Positions 28,220-37,161 are shown, counted from the first letter of the stretch. The stretch: DNA of 53,739 nt from Desulfocurvibacter africanus subsp. africanus DSM 2603 (GCF_000422545.1 NZ_AULZ01000024.1:1-53739); one strand, 5' to 3'. Numbers and translations are program-made. Notes: a model not told the origin generated them from the letters alone.

Positions 28220-28883
28220 GCAGGGAGTAACCCGAGCCGCGCACGGTGTGCAGGAGCGGGCGGTCGAAATCTTTGTCTATCTTTTGGCGCAGGCGGCTGA
28301 TGTGCACGTCGATGACGTTTGTCTGCGGGTCGAAGCTGTAGTCCCAGACGTTTTCCAGGAGCATGGTGCGCGTGACCACCTGTCCGGCGTGGCGCATGAG
28401 GTATTCAAGCAGGGCGAACTCTTTGGGCTGCAGCTCTATGCTCCGGCCCGCGCGGCGCACGCTGCGTCCCACCAGGTCCATTTCCAGGTCAGCGACCTTG
28501 AGCATGGTGCCGCCGGTCACGGCCCCGGCGCGGCGGTCCAGGGCCTCCAGTCGCGCCAGCAGCTCGGCAAAGGCATACGGCTTGGTCAGGTAGTCGTCGC
28601 CGCCGGCCTTGAGACCGCGCACGCGGTCGTCCACCTCGCCCATGGCCGAAAGGAACAGCACGGGCGTGGCGTTGCCGGTCGAACGCAACGTCTTGACGAT
28701 GGTCAGCCCGTCCACGCCCGGCAGCATACGGTCAACGACCATGGCGTCGTAGCTTCCGGCGGCGGCCATGTACAGACCGTCCTTGCCGTCGGCCGCGTGC
28801 TCCACCACATGGCCGCTCTCCCGCAGGCCCTTGAGCATGTAGGAGGCGGCCTCCAGGTCATCCTCGATCACCAGAATGCGCAT
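28206..28883 (-). CDS. OmpR-family response regulator
   Basis: Encodes 225 aa; the start at 28883 (MRILVIEDD) is preferred to TTG 28895. The receiver has the acidic pair in VIEDD, a phospho-acceptor Asp in MVVDRMLPGVDG, and TKPYAFAELLARLE. The C-terminal winged helix begins at ELQPKEFALLEYLMRH and ends NVIDVHISRLRQKID...VRGSGYSL, as in OmpR/PhoB. It pairs with the overlapping histidine kinase downstream and should regulate transcription. Targets are unknown; no divergent efflux or metal-resistance genes lie beside it. Confidence 0.95.
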   Translation of the reverse strand: MRILVIEDDLEAASYMLKGLRESGHVVEHAADGKDGLYMAAAGSYDAMVVDRMLPGVDGLTIVKTLRSTGNATPVLFLSAMGEVDDRVRGLKAGGDDYLTKPYAFAELLARLEALDRRAGAVTGGTMLKVADLEMDLVGRSVRRAGRSIELQPKEFALLEYLMRHAGQVVTRTMLLENVWDYSFDPQTNVIDVHISRLRQKIDKDFDRPLLHTVRGSGYSLRDAR

Positions 28884-29022
28884 AGAAGATCCCAAAGGCT
28901 TTAGGTTGCCAGCAAGCCCTTATGCCTGCCGCCGGGGCAAAGCGCAAGGGACTCGCCCCCCCCCCGGCGTGGCGGCGTCGGAATGCATCCGGAAGGTGCG
29001 CCGCCCACCCGGAAGCGCCGGT

Positions 29023-29277
29023 TCAGGGTTGCCCGGCATGCTTGTACATATGCAATTCCCAGAGGTCGGCCTCGTCGTCGCGGCGCAGAATCCAGACGTG
29101 GCCATCGGGATCGCGGACCTTGAAGTAGCGGTGGTCCGGCGCGAGCCAGCGATCGAGCACTTCCTCCACTTCGACGGCCATGCCACCCACATGAAAGCGC
29201 CGTGGAACCTCCTCGCCCCTATGACCCGCGTAGCATTCGACCGTGATGGGAATGGGCACGCCGTTAAAGTGCGTCAT
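29023..29277 (-). CDS. DUF6504-like small protein
   Basis: Encodes 84 aa; ATG 29277 is preceded by AGGAGG, which decides the start. The sequence has ITVECYAGHRGEEVPRRFHV, VEVEEVLDRWLAPDHRYFKV and DPDGHVWILRRDDEADLWEL. These blocks match small proteins grouped as DUF6504 (recalled), of unknown function; the all-beta pattern suggests a compact SH3- or RNA-binding-like barrel. It stands alone between the response regulator and the divergent kinase gene. Confidence 0.7.
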   Translation of the reverse strand: MTHFNGVPIPITVECYAGHRGEEVPRRFHVGGMAVEVEEVLDRWLAPDHRYFKVRDPDGHVWILRRDDEADLWELHMYKHAGQP

Positions 29278-29466
29278 CGGTTCCTCCTGCGATTCTACCA
29301 TGAGTCCGCAAAGTCGCTTTTTACTTTTTCGACCCTACGTATTATCGCTCATCATGTGATACGCTTCAATAGTGCCTCCAGGCCATGTGTGGCGCGGGCA
29401 AACGCGCGGGGCCAGGGTTTCTTATCAGAATGGCCCAGGGTGGAGAGGGGGGCAACACGGAGACAC

Positions 29467-30840
29467 ATGCGAACTATCGGCAAATACGAAATCCTGGGTC
29501 TGCTCGGCGCGGGCGGCATGGGCCGGGTGTACAAGGTGCGCCTGCCCGTGGCCGGACGCATCGTGGCCCTCAAGCTGTGCCGGCCGCGCGAGGAGCTGGA
29601 GTACATCCTGGGGCCGGCGGAGATCGAGGAGCGCTTCCTGGCCGAGGTGCGCGTGCTGGGCTCCATCCGCGACAAGCATGTGGTGGGCGTGCTGGATTTC
29701 GATCGTGACCAGGCCGGCCGGCCCTTTTTCGTCATGGATTATTACTGCATGAACCTGGGCCTGCTGCTGGGCGAGCGCTACGAGTCAGGCCCGGCCCGGC
29801 GGCTAACCGTGGACAAGGCCGCGCGCTACGGCCGGCAGGCCCTGCTGGGCCTTGCGCGGCTGCACTGGGAAGGCGTGGTGCACCGGGACGTGAAGCCCTT
29901 CAACATTCTCGTCACGCCCGAGGATACGGTGAAACTCATCGACTTCGGCCTGTCGCGCGTGCGTGGCGAGGGCCGCAGTCAGCCCGGCGGCCTCAAAATC
30001 GGCACGCCCTATTACACGGCTCCCGAGCAGGAGGATTCGCCCGAGGAAGCCGACGAGCGTTCGGACCTGTTCTCCATGGGCGTGGTCTTGTGGCGCATGC
30101 TCACGGGCGAGCTGCCCGACGACGCGTCAGGCCACGTTTCCGCGCAGGAAAGCGAACGCAGGCGGCCAAGCGAGATCAATTCGCTGCTGGGCCAAGAGTG
30201 GGACGATTTCCTCCTGCGCGCCACAAACCCGGACCGGGCGCGACGTTTCGACAGCGCCTTAAGCATGTGCGCGGCCTTGGATGCGACACACGCGGCCTGG
30301 CGCGAGCGGCTGTCCGCGTCCTGCCGCCTGGACGAGCACACGGTCACGCCGCGCGCGGCTACGGCCCGGCCTCGGTCCGCTCCGCTCAGGGTGCGCGTGG
30401 CCGAAGCTGAAAGCGTTTTCGCGTTGGACAGCCTGAGCCGGCCCAAGAACTACACGTCTGGAAAGATGTTCGCTGAACCGCAGGGCTTGAGCGTGGAGCA
30501 CCCGGCCACGGGCCTTGTCTGGGAGCGTGCAGGCTCTCCCTACCCGCTACAGTGGGAGGAGGCCCTGGAATATGTGGAGGAATTGAACGACGTGCGCTTT
30601 GCTGGCTTTGCCGACTGGCGGCTGCCCACGGTGGACGAGCTGCTGACCATCCTGGCTCCGGCCGGCGAATGGGGCGACTACTGCGTGCAGCCGCTGTTCG
30701 ATACTGCCCAGCGCAGGCTGTGGAGCGCGGACCGGGCCACCTTCGTCTCGGCCTGGTGCGCCGATGTGGAGCTGGGCTTCGTCACGGCCCAGGACTTCAC
30801 CTGCTTTTTTCACGCGAGGGCCGTACGCGGAGGAACGTAA
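29467..30840 (+). CDS. Ser/Thr protein kinase fused to a DUF1566-like domain
   Basis: Encodes 457 aa; ATG 29467 has GGAG eight bases upstream. A eukaryote-like kinase domain fills residues 7-280: Gly loop LGAGGMGRVYK, Lys36 and Glu60, the catalytic loop HRDVKPFNIL (Asp141), DFGLSR (Asp159) and APEQ. After a linker of about 60 residues, the C-terminal part (about 340-457) contains TGLVWERAGSPYPLQWEEAL, GFADWRLPTVDELLTIL and SAWCADVELGFVTAQD, the pattern of DUF1566/Lcl-type domains. No membrane helix is seen between the parts. The kinase is expected to be active since all key residues are present. It is convergent with the receiver-TPR gene. Confidence 0.9.
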   Translation: MRTIGKYEILGLLGAGGMGRVYKVRLPVAGRIVALKLCRPREELEYILGPAEIEERFLAEVRVLGSIRDKHVVGVLDFDRDQAGRPFFVMDYYCMNLGLLLGERYESGPARRLTVDKAARYGRQALLGLARLHWEGVVHRDVKPFNILVTPEDTVKLIDFGLSRVRGEGRSQPGGLKIGTPYYTAPEQEDSPEEADERSDLFSMGVVLWRMLTGELPDDASGHVSAQESERRRPSEINSLLGQEWDDFLLRATNPDRARRFDSALSMCAALDATHAAWRERLSASCRLDEHTVTPRAATARPRSAPLRVRVAEAESVFALDSLSRPKNYTSGKMFAEPQGLSVEHPATGLVWERAGSPYPLQWEEALEYVEELNDVRFAGFADWRLPTVDELLTILAPAGEWGDYCVQPLFDTAQRRLWSADRATFVSAWCADVELGFVTAQDFTCFFHARAVRGGT

Positions 30841-30851
30841 AGCGAATCGAA

Positions 30852-31017
30852 GAGGGCTCCGCCCTCCTCGAGCTCCTCTCGCCAGGGAGGACGCCTCCCT
30901 GGACCCGCGAATTTTTTACGCGTGCCTCGCGAAGCGATTCGTCCATAAAAATGGGGGGTCCAGGGGAATGATTCCCCTGGTGGGTGGGATCCGGGGGAGG
31001 GCAACGCCCTCCCCCGG
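30852..31017. repeat. Composite palindromic intergenic element, full copy
   Basis: Four hairpins: GAGGGC/GCCCTC (30852-30866), CCAGGGAGG/CCTCCCTGG (30882-30902), CCAGGGGAAT/ATTCCCCTGG (30960-30980) and CCGGGGGAGGGC/GCCCTCCCCCGG (30991-31017, followed by TTTTC). It has the same order and linkers as the copy at 8451-8632. It lies between two convergent genes, and the last hairpin plus T-run should terminate plus-strand transcription from the kinase gene. Confidence 0.82.
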
Positions 31018-31038
31018 TTTTCTGGCGAAAATAAGTAT

Positions 31039-32208
31039 CTACGACGCTTCGCGCGCCTCGGCCCTGGGGCTGGGCAGCGCCTGGCGCTCGTCGGTGAGCA
31101 TGCGCTGCATGGAGCCGGGCAGCAGGCTGGCGATGGGCTTTTCGGTAAATTGGCGCAGGCTGTCGCGCAGGTCGTCCCAGCGGTCGAGCACGCGCTCCAG
31201 AATCGAAGCCGGCCGCTCCTGCGTGAGGTGCGCAAACAGGTCCCTGACCTGCACGAAATCCGGGCTCTCCTCCATAGCCAGCTCCAAGGTGGACAGGGCC
31301 TGCTCCATTTTGCCGCGCTCAAGCTGGGCCATGGCCAGGCCGAGCCAGGCTTCCTCGTCCTCGGGCGTGAGCATGGCCGCGCGGCGCCACGCCAGAAGGC
31401 CGGCTTCCCAATCCTGCTCCCGCCACAGGGTCTTGGCCACGGCTACGAAGGGGTTGGCCATATGCCCGCCCTCGCGCAGGATTTCCCCGTGCAGCATGCG
31501 CACTTCGACATAGCGGTCGCTCCAGGCGTAGTGCTTGGCGGCGCGAGTCAGGTTTTCCAGGTAGCGAGGTTTGTTGCGCAGTCCGCGGTATGCTTGGGCC
31601 ATACCTTCGAAGGCCTCGGCATAAGCTGCGTTGAGCCTTATGGCCTGCTCGAAAGCCTCGATGGCCACGTCCCACTCCTGGTTCAAAAGAAGACGGCTGC
31701 CCTCCTGGAAGAACGAGCGGGCATTGCGCTTGTGCTCGGGGCTGACCTCGTCAGCCTCGAATTCTTCTCTTTTGGCCTTGAGCTGCGCCGCCCAGTTGGT
31801 CACGGATTCGGGCAGGCGGCGAATCTTTCTGGCCGTCTCGGCCTGACGTTCGAAGGTGTCGATGGAGTACGGCCGCAAGAGATAGCCGGAGCAGCCCGAT
31901 GCGATGGCCTCAAGCACGGAAAGCTCGCGGTTTTCCAGGGTTGCCATGACCACGGGCAAGTTGGCTGTGGTCGGGCTTTCACGCAAGGCGCGCATGAAGG
32001 CGTAACCATCCATGTCCGCAAGCTGCTTGTCGCAGATGACCAAGTCTACGTGATGGTTGCCAATATAGGCCTCGGCTTCTCGGCCCGTGGTGAACACGGC
32101 CATGATCTCCGCGCCCAGCCCTTTGGCCACCTCGCGGTCCACGCGGGAATGCCCTTCGTGCTCGCTGACGATGACTACGTTCCTGAAGAGTCTGCGCTTG
32201 CTGGACAT
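31039..32208 (-). CDS. Receiver-TPR protein with atypical receiver
   Basis: Encodes 389 aa from ATG 32208. Residues 9-125 are receiver-like: VVIVSEHEG, the likely phospho-acceptor Asp60 in LVICDKQLADMDGYAFMRAL, Thr90, and YLLRPYS. The usual acidic pair is replaced (SEHE), and the conserved lysine is Arg112, so phosphorylation may be weak or absent. From about residue 170 onward tetratricopeptide repeats follow (WDVAIEAFEQAIRLNAAYAE, AWLGLAMAQLERGKMEQALS), indicating protein-protein interaction. It is convergent with the Ser/Thr kinase gene. The partner is unknown. Confidence 0.85.
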   Translation of the reverse strand: MSSKRRLFRNVVIVSEHEGHSRVDREVAKGLGAEIMAVFTTGREAEAYIGNHHVDLVICDKQLADMDGYAFMRALRESPTTANLPVVMATLENRELSVLEAIASGCSGYLLRPYSIDTFERQAETARKIRRLPESVTNWAAQLKAKREEFEADEVSPEHKRNARSFFQEGSRLLLNQEWDVAIEAFEQAIRLNAAYAEAFEGMAQAYRGLRNKPRYLENLTRAAKHYAWSDRYVEVRMLHGEILREGGHMANPFVAVAKTLWREQDWEAGLLAWRRAAMLTPEDEEAWLGLAMAQLERGKMEQALSTLELAMEESPDFVQVRDLFAHLTQERPASILERVLDRWDDLRDSLRQFTEKPIASLLPGSMQRMLTDERQALPSPRAEAREAS

Positions 32209-32836
32209 GTCGCCCCCGGCAAAAACTGCCCGGTTGATGGTTCTCGCTCCTGAAGAATGCAGGACTGATACCAATAGTCGCGGATGCTTAGCTGGCTTGG
32301 GTGGAGCTGGTTAGGTTGTTGTCGACTGTCAGATTTCCGAGTGGTGCGGTGGGGATTGCCGCGAATGGTTTGTGGCCGGAGCATGTGGAGATCGGAGGAA
32401 ATATGGCCGTTCGAGCGAAGAGCGGCAAGCTTGACGGTCGGTTCGACGCTGGCTTCCACCGGCTTTCAGCTTCCCTTGGGATATTGCAAAAAGCCTGTTT
32501 TGGCTCACGCTCAAACGTTAAGGCTTTCGCAATCACAATCATTTGCGGCAATATTAATTTGACCAGCCCTGGCTTAACCGCCGTGTCTATATTATGACTT
32601 CAAAACCGGCCGAGCTCAAAAGGCTGACGTTATAAACAAGTCTCTAAGGAATCATTTTATTCATCAAACCGAATCTCCTGGGAAAAGCTTGGGTCCTGAC
32701 CGCGTGTCACGTCTTTTCCCGCGTCGAGCCTTCACCGCGGCCGTACGGCGCGCTAGGCTCGCTAGATGCCCGCAACCGGCTTGAGCACTGGCGGCGGGCT
32801 GGAATCGACAGACATGAGACACAAGGAGGTAGGACC
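32209..32836. other. Intergenic region before the alcohol dehydrogenase
   Basis: About 630 bp between divergent genes, less GC-rich than its flanks, especially at 32460-32690. Apart from the possible small ORF listed separately, I see no gene, no clear terminator and no decisive promoter. Confidence 0.5.
32403..32597 (+). CDS. Possible small ORF
   Basis: Encodes 64 codons beginning MAVRAKSGKLDGRFDAGFHR, with GGAGG four bases before ATG 32403. Third-position GC is lower than in neighbours and no family is recognised, so the good ribosome-binding site may be chance. The C-terminal half is mildly hydrophobic (FAITIICGNINL). Confidence 0.25.
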   Translation: MAVRAKSGKLDGRFDAGFHRLSASLGILQKACFGSRSNVKAFAITIICGNINLTSPGLTAVSIL

Positions 32837-34048
32837 ATGAAGGCCGTCGTATTTCACGGCATAGGCGACATTCGCCTGGACGATGTGCAGGAGCCCAAGA
32901 TCGAGCAGCCCACGGACGCTATCGTGCGCCTCACGTCCAGCGCCATCTGCGGCACGGACCTGCACATGATTCGCGGGTCCATGAGCGGCATGCAGCCAGG
33001 CACGATTCTAGGTCACGAAGGCGTGGGCGTCGTGGAGGAGGTAGGGCCGGCAGTGCGCAACCTCAAGGCCGGCGAGCGCGTGGTCATCCCCTCGACCATC
33101 GCCTGCGGCTACTGCTCCTACTGCCGTGCGGGCTACTATTCTCAATGCGACAACGCCAATCCAAACGGCAGCCGGGCCGGCACGGCCTTTTTCGGCGGGC
33201 CCAAGTCAACCGGCCCCTTCCACGGGCTGCAGGCCGAGTACGCACGCGTGCCCTACGCCAATATCGGCCTGACCAAGATTCCCGAGGAGGTGGACGACGA
33301 CCAGGCCATCCTCCTCTCGGACATCTTCCCCACGGGCTGGTTCGGCGCGGACATGGCCGAGATCAAGCCCGGCGATGCCGTGCTCGTGTTGGGCTGCGGC
33401 CCGGTGGGCCTGTTCGCTATCCAGAGCGCGCTCATGATGGACGCCGGCCAGGTGTTCGCCGTGGACCACCACGACTCGCGATTGGACGTGGCCCGGGAAC
33501 TGGGCGCCGAATGCATCAATTTCGACCGCGAGGACCCTGTGGAGGCGGTTATGTCCACCACGGGCGGCATCGGCGTGGATCGGGTCATCGACGCCGTGGG
33601 CGTGGACGCCAATCCTCCGGAGTCGGGCCCGGCGGCCGACAAGGCCCGCGAGCGAGAGGAGATGTTCCGGCAGCAGGCGCAGATGGTCTCGTCGCAGGCC
33701 AAGCCCGAGGGCGAGCTGTGGAAGCCCGGTCAGGCCCCGTCGCAGGCGCTTCTGTGGGCCATGGAGTGCATCGCCAAGGCCGGCACCCTGTCGGTCATCG
33801 GCGTGTATCCCGAAACCGTGCGCTTCTTCCCCTGGGGTCAGGCCATGATGATGAACCTGACAGTCAAGGCCGGCAACTGCCCGCACCGGCGCTATATTCC
33901 GGACCTGATGCGCATGGTGGCCAGCGGCGCCGTGGATCCGGCCGAGATCCTCTCCCACCGCCTGCCTCTGGATTCCGTCATCGAGGCATACGAGAAGTTT
34001 GATCTCCGGGAACCCGGCTGGGTCAAGGTCGAGCTCAGGGCCGCCTAA
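32837..34048 (+). CDS. Zinc-dependent alcohol dehydrogenase (MDR family)
   Basis: Encodes 403 aa; AAGGAGG lies six bases before ATG 32837. Catalytic zinc ligands are Cys38 (AICGTDLH) and the GHEGVGVVEEVG block with His60/Glu61. The structural zinc lobe has Cys90, Cys93, Cys96 and Cys104. The NAD(P) Rossmann motif is VLVLGCGPVGLFAIQSALMM. The long insertion around residues 255-300 (NPPESGPAADKAREREEMFR) and the overall pattern resemble the glutathione-independent formaldehyde dehydrogenase-like group. The substrate is an alcohol or aldehyde, not more exactly known. It is monocistronic, with a hairpin after it. Confidence 0.93.
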   Translation: MKAVVFHGIGDIRLDDVQEPKIEQPTDAIVRLTSSAICGTDLHMIRGSMSGMQPGTILGHEGVGVVEEVGPAVRNLKAGERVVIPSTIACGYCSYCRAGYYSQCDNANPNGSRAGTAFFGGPKSTGPFHGLQAEYARVPYANIGLTKIPEEVDDDQAILLSDIFPTGWFGADMAEIKPGDAVLVLGCGPVGLFAIQSALMMDAGQVFAVDHHDSRLDVARELGAECINFDREDPVEAVMSTTGGIGVDRVIDAVGVDANPPESGPAADKAREREEMFRQQAQMVSSQAKPEGELWKPGQAPSQALLWAMECIAKAGTLSVIGVYPETVRFFPWGQAMMMNLTVKAGNCPHRRYIPDLMRMVASGAVDPAEILSHRLPLDSVIEAYEKFDLREPGWVKVELRAA

Positions 34049-34092
34049 TAGCTATTGATAGGATTTGGAGATTGTCGGATATGGAAACAATG

Positions 34093-34128
34093 GCAAACCC
34101 CACCGGGCGATGGTTTGGCGGGGTTTGC
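34093..34128 (+). terminator. Hairpin terminator after the alcohol dehydrogenase
   Basis: GCAAACCCC (34093-34101) pairs perfectly with GGGGTTTGC (34120-34128) across an 18-base loop that includes extra possible ACC/GGT pairs. GTATTTC follows, so the T-run is weak. It is 45 bp after the stop codon. Confidence 0.6.
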
Positions 34129-34480
34129 GTATTTCTGGTTCATTTCGTGGGGCCTTCCGGCAGAGCAGGCACAAGTTAGCAGAAAACAGCAGTTCCAAGC
34201 TGCCTTTGCCTCGCTCTCGCGGAGTCTCTTGTCGGGTCCACGCTATTGTTAGCATTTTTGGGACAAGTTACGTTCGCCTGTTCCTCGTGGCGAATCAATC
34301 ACGCATCTCGCCCGCAGGTCGTGGAGAGTCAGCCCAGAACCTTGTTCTCGCGCTATTTCAATGCACTTGTTTAGGCCTTTGTTTTGCAGTTGCAGCAGAG
34401 CTCGGCATATTTTTCTATTAGCACATAATGCTAACTTAATTTTCTTGCAAAGTTCGCAGCGCGGGTATAAGTCGCAACAT
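34129..34480. other. Leader region upstream of the HTH-metK frame
   Basis: About 350 bp, AT-richer toward the end. The 9-mer AAGTTAGCA occurs at 34173-34181 and inverted (TGCTAACTT) at 34429-34437, with a partial copy GTTAGCATTT at 34248. A possible promoter is TTGCAA (34445-34450), 15-bp spacer, TATAAG (34466-34471), which would start transcription near 34478, right at ATG 34481. I looked for a SAM riboswitch and found no recognisable one. Confidence 0.35.
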
Positions 34481-34792
34481 ATGCTAAGTTGGCAACGCGG
34501 GGAAAAGGCACGGGTGGCTCAGGAAGCGGGCATAACGCCCTCGGATCTGAGCGGGTACATCCGCGGCATCCGTCCCATGAGCGAAAAGCGCGCCCAGGGA
34601 TTGGAAGAAGCCACCAGGAACGTACTCGGCCCGGAGCGCTGTGTGCCCAAGGAATCCTGGCTCATGCGCGACCGCTTTCCCCATCCTATGCTCGCCGAGC
34701 TGGAACCGGCGCGCGAGCCGCGCGCAAAAGCCACCACGAAAGATCAGCGCCCCGCAAGGACCGGGCGCTCGTCAACCAGAAGGAGGACTCCG
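34481..34792 (+). other. Helix-turn-helix-like coding segment in frame with metK
   Basis: From ATG 34481 the frame runs open for 104 codons straight into metK without a stop. The segment starts [20 protein letters not shown] and continues [20 protein letters not shown], which has the spacing of a small XRE/YdaS-type HTH, although the first helix looks short. It ends in a basic linker ([20 protein letters not shown]). Third positions are GC-rich, as in a real gene. ATG 34481 has no Shine-Dalgarno but lies at the predicted transcript start, so it could be leaderless. It may be a relic gene that lost its stop, or give an N-terminally extended MetK. Confidence 0.5.
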
Positions 34793-35962
34793 ATGATCGC
34801 TGCCAAGGGCCGTTACATGTTCACTTCCGAGTCCGTGACCGAGGGTCATCCGGACAAGGTCGCCGACCAGATATCCGACGCCGTGCTCGACTGCCTGCTG
34901 GCGCAGGACCCTGATTCCCGTGTGGCCTGCGAGACGCTGGTCACCACCGGCATGGCCTTCATCGCCGGCGAGATCACCACCCAGGCCTACGCCGACCTGC
35001 CGGCCATCGTGCGCGAGACCATCCGGGACATCGGCTACACGAGCTCGCACATGGGCTTCGACGCCGATACCTGCGCGGTCATCTCCTCCATCGACAAGCA
35101 GTCCCCGGACATCGCCCAGGGCGTCGGCCGCGCCAAGCCCGAGGATCAGGGCGCAGGCGACCAGGGCATGATGTTCGGCTTCGCGGTCAACGAGACGCCC
35201 ACGCTCATGCCCGCTCCCATCTACTGGGCGCACAAGCTTTCGCGCCGGCTGACCTACGTGCGCAAGCAGAACATTCTCGACTTCCTGCGCCCCGACGGCA
35301 AGACCCAGGTGGCCATCGAATTCGAGGACGGCAAGCCCGTGCGCATCGACAACGTGGTCGTTTCCTGCCAGCACAGCCCCAACATCGAGCAGGCCGACCT
35401 GGTGGACGCCGTCAGGAAGGAAGTCGTCTACAAGACGCTGCCCGAGGACCTCATCGACGATAAGCTCAAGATCTATATCAACACCACCGGCCGCTTCGTC
35501 ATCGGCGGCCCAATGGGCGACTGCGGCCTGACCGGGCGCAAGATCATCCAGGACACCTACGGCGGCATGGGTGCCCACGGCGGCGGCGCGTTCTCCGGCA
35601 AGGACCCCTCCAAGGTGGACCGCTCGGCCGCGTACATGGCCCGCTACGTGGCCAAAAACGTGGTCGCCTCCGGCCTGGCCGAGAAGTGCCAGGTGCAGAT
35701 CGCATACTGCATCGGCGTGGCCGATCCGGTATCGGTGCTCGTGAGTGGCATGGACACGGGCGTGGTTTCGGACCAGACCCTTACCAAGGCCGTGCGCGAA
35801 GTCTTCGACCTGCGGCCCTACTTCATCATCGATCGCCTCAAGCTCAAGCGCCCCATCTACAGGAAGAGCACCAACTACGGCCACTTCGGTCGCGAGGACC
35901 CGGACTTCACCTGGGAGCAGAGCGACGCGGTGGACGATCTTCGCACTGCCTGCAAGATTTAG
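34793..35962 (+). CDS. metK: S-adenosylmethionine synthetase
   Basis: Encodes 389 aa from ATG 34793, which has a strong AAGGAGG six bases upstream; this is the expected MetK start, although the frame is open to 34481. Signatures: [37 protein letters not shown] (methionine-binding and P-loop-like), and [19 protein letters not shown]. It makes S-adenosylmethionine from ATP and methionine as a cytoplasmic tetramer. The length is standard. A GC-rich hairpin follows at 36079. Any extended product would carry the HTH-like segment listed separately. Confidence 0.97.
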   Translation: MIAAKGRYMFTSESVTEGHPDKVADQISDAVLDCLLAQDPDSRVACETLVTTGMAFIAGEITTQAYADLPAIVRETIRDIGYTSSHMGFDADTCAVISSIDKQSPDIAQGVGRAKPEDQGAGDQGMMFGFAVNETPTLMPAPIYWAHKLSRRLTYVRKQNILDFLRPDGKTQVAIEFEDGKPVRIDNVVVSCQHSPNIEQADLVDAVRKEVVYKTLPEDLIDDKLKIYINTTGRFVIGGPMGDCGLTGRKIIQDTYGGMGAHGGGAFSGKDPSKVDRSAAYMARYVAKNVVASGLAEKCQVQIAYCIGVADPVSVLVSGMDTGVVSDQTLTKAVREVFDLRPYFIIDRLKLKRPIYRKSTNYGHFGREDPDFTWEQSDAVDDLRTACKI

Positions 35963-36078
35963 CCGCATACGAGAAAAGCAAAGACAGGAATAGTCTCCTG
36001 ACGAGGGAAACCATTCCCATTTAGAAGAAATTACAAATCAAGTATTATACTCATCCTTGCATGAGGAATGAGTACGCC

Positions 36079-36098
36079 AAGGCCGCGAAAGCGGCCTT
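36079..36098 (+). terminator. Hairpin after metK
   Basis: AAGGCCGC (36079-36086), GAAA loop, GCGGCCTT (36091-36098): an 8-bp perfect stem with a GNRA-type tetraloop, followed by GTGTCGTTTC. It lies 117 bp after the metK stop. Confidence 0.6.
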
Positions 36099-36169
36099 GT
36101 GTCGTTTCAATCCGCGCCCTGCGGAGGGGCGACCTCAAGATGATCAAGCTGGTTAGCTCCGGGCGGACT

Positions 36170-36725
36170 CCGGAGGCGTTGGCCAGGTCTTCACCAAGGA
36201 TTCGAGCATGCCAATGCCCTCCGGGCTCCTCACGGGCGAGGAAAGCTAGCTGGCACAGTTCGGCGGCGAGCCTGACCGTCTCGTGAGCCGTGAAGCAGCC
36301 AACATTGTCCCTGAGCCACTCCACAGAGTGAGAGACCACGGGCGCTGCAAGGCGCCTTTCCACGCAATCCAGCCTGAGATCGCGGATCATCCCTGCGCTG
36401 CTACCGCCGGTTGAAGCCACAAAGCCCATGGCCTTACGTCGCAGCATTCGCTGGCCAAGGCCACGCGTACGGCCTAGCCACCTTGGCAGGCGATCTCGAA
36501 GGTATCCAAGCTTTAGCGCAGATTGCGCCGCTAGGTGATGACCTTGCCTTCGTGGGGCCGAGTAGACCGCCTGCCTGGGTGTCGGCCTAACAGAAGGTCG
36601 CATCGGCGCATGATGCAGTAGACTCGCTTGTGGTTCACCTTTCAGCGTCCAAGCGCTTCCTGTCTGCGGTTCAAGGCGGCGCACACACGGCGTTAGCCGT
36701 AGGTCAGCCTCTTCTTCATAAAGGG
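36170..36725 (-). pseudogene. Decayed IS3-family transposase (OrfB) remnant
   Basis: Reading the minus strand through several frames gives consecutive IS3 OrfB blocks: LTYG-stop-RRVCAALNR (36691-36720), NHKRVYCIMRRCDLLLGRHP (about 36580-36635), two in-frame stops, then KAMGFVASTGG and MIRDLRLDCVERRL (about 36350-36430), VEWLRDNVGCFTAHETVRLA, and in another frame PVRSPEGIGMLESLVKTW (about 36190-36240). At least two stops and two frameshifts disable it. The DDE aspartate in the LRDN block is kept, but the open frame is broken. It marks the boundary between metK and the polysaccharide locus. Terminal repeats were not located. Confidence 0.75.
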
Positions 36726-36992
36726 CCTTCGCAGAGAGTTGAGCCGGGAGGAAGGTGGAAAAGAGCCCAAGAGCAGCGAAAATTTGCCCCGGGAGAGCTC
36801 TATATCATGCACTCGCAACGCCTTGGATATGATCACCCTAGACTATGCCAAAAGCTAGTTTTCTGTTTGTTGGTATATTTTAGCATAGCTGAAAAATACC
36901 CTAGTCTTTCTGTATCGCTGCCAAGATCATCGCCTTGATTCTTCAGACAAGCTCTGTACTTTTATCCTGGTTGAAAGATAGCTTGGAATCAT

Positions 36993-37118
36993 ATGGAAAA
37001 TCATGCTTTGTGGCATTCTCCTACAAATGAATTACGTGAGTTGATTGCCTCTCCTGATATGGCAAGTTTGTTACTGTATAAAAAATCAATCCAAAAACAT
37101 CCCACAAAAGAACAATAA
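36993..37118 (+). CDS. Possible 41-codon ORF in the AT-rich leader
   Basis: The frame starts MENHALWHSPTNELRELIAS and runs to TAA 37116-37118. The ribosome-binding site is poor (TTGGA). Codon use is AT-rich, as in the surrounding DNA. It could be a small leader gene, a fragment or chance. Confidence 0.25.
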   Translation: MENHALWHSPTNELRELIASPDMASLLLYKKSIQKHPTKEQ

Positions 37119-37161
37119 CTGCCAAATTATCAGAGAGATAAATAAAATAGTTATATTAAGT

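Noticed and set aside
34129-34792. SAM-responsive riboswitch upstream of metK
   Set aside because: No recognisable SAM-I, SAM-II or SAM/SAH core; much of the interval before metK looks protein-coding instead.
34772-35968. Minus-strand frame opposite metK
   Set aside because: Antisense to metK, which has all signatures; Val/His/Gly-rich mirror sequence.
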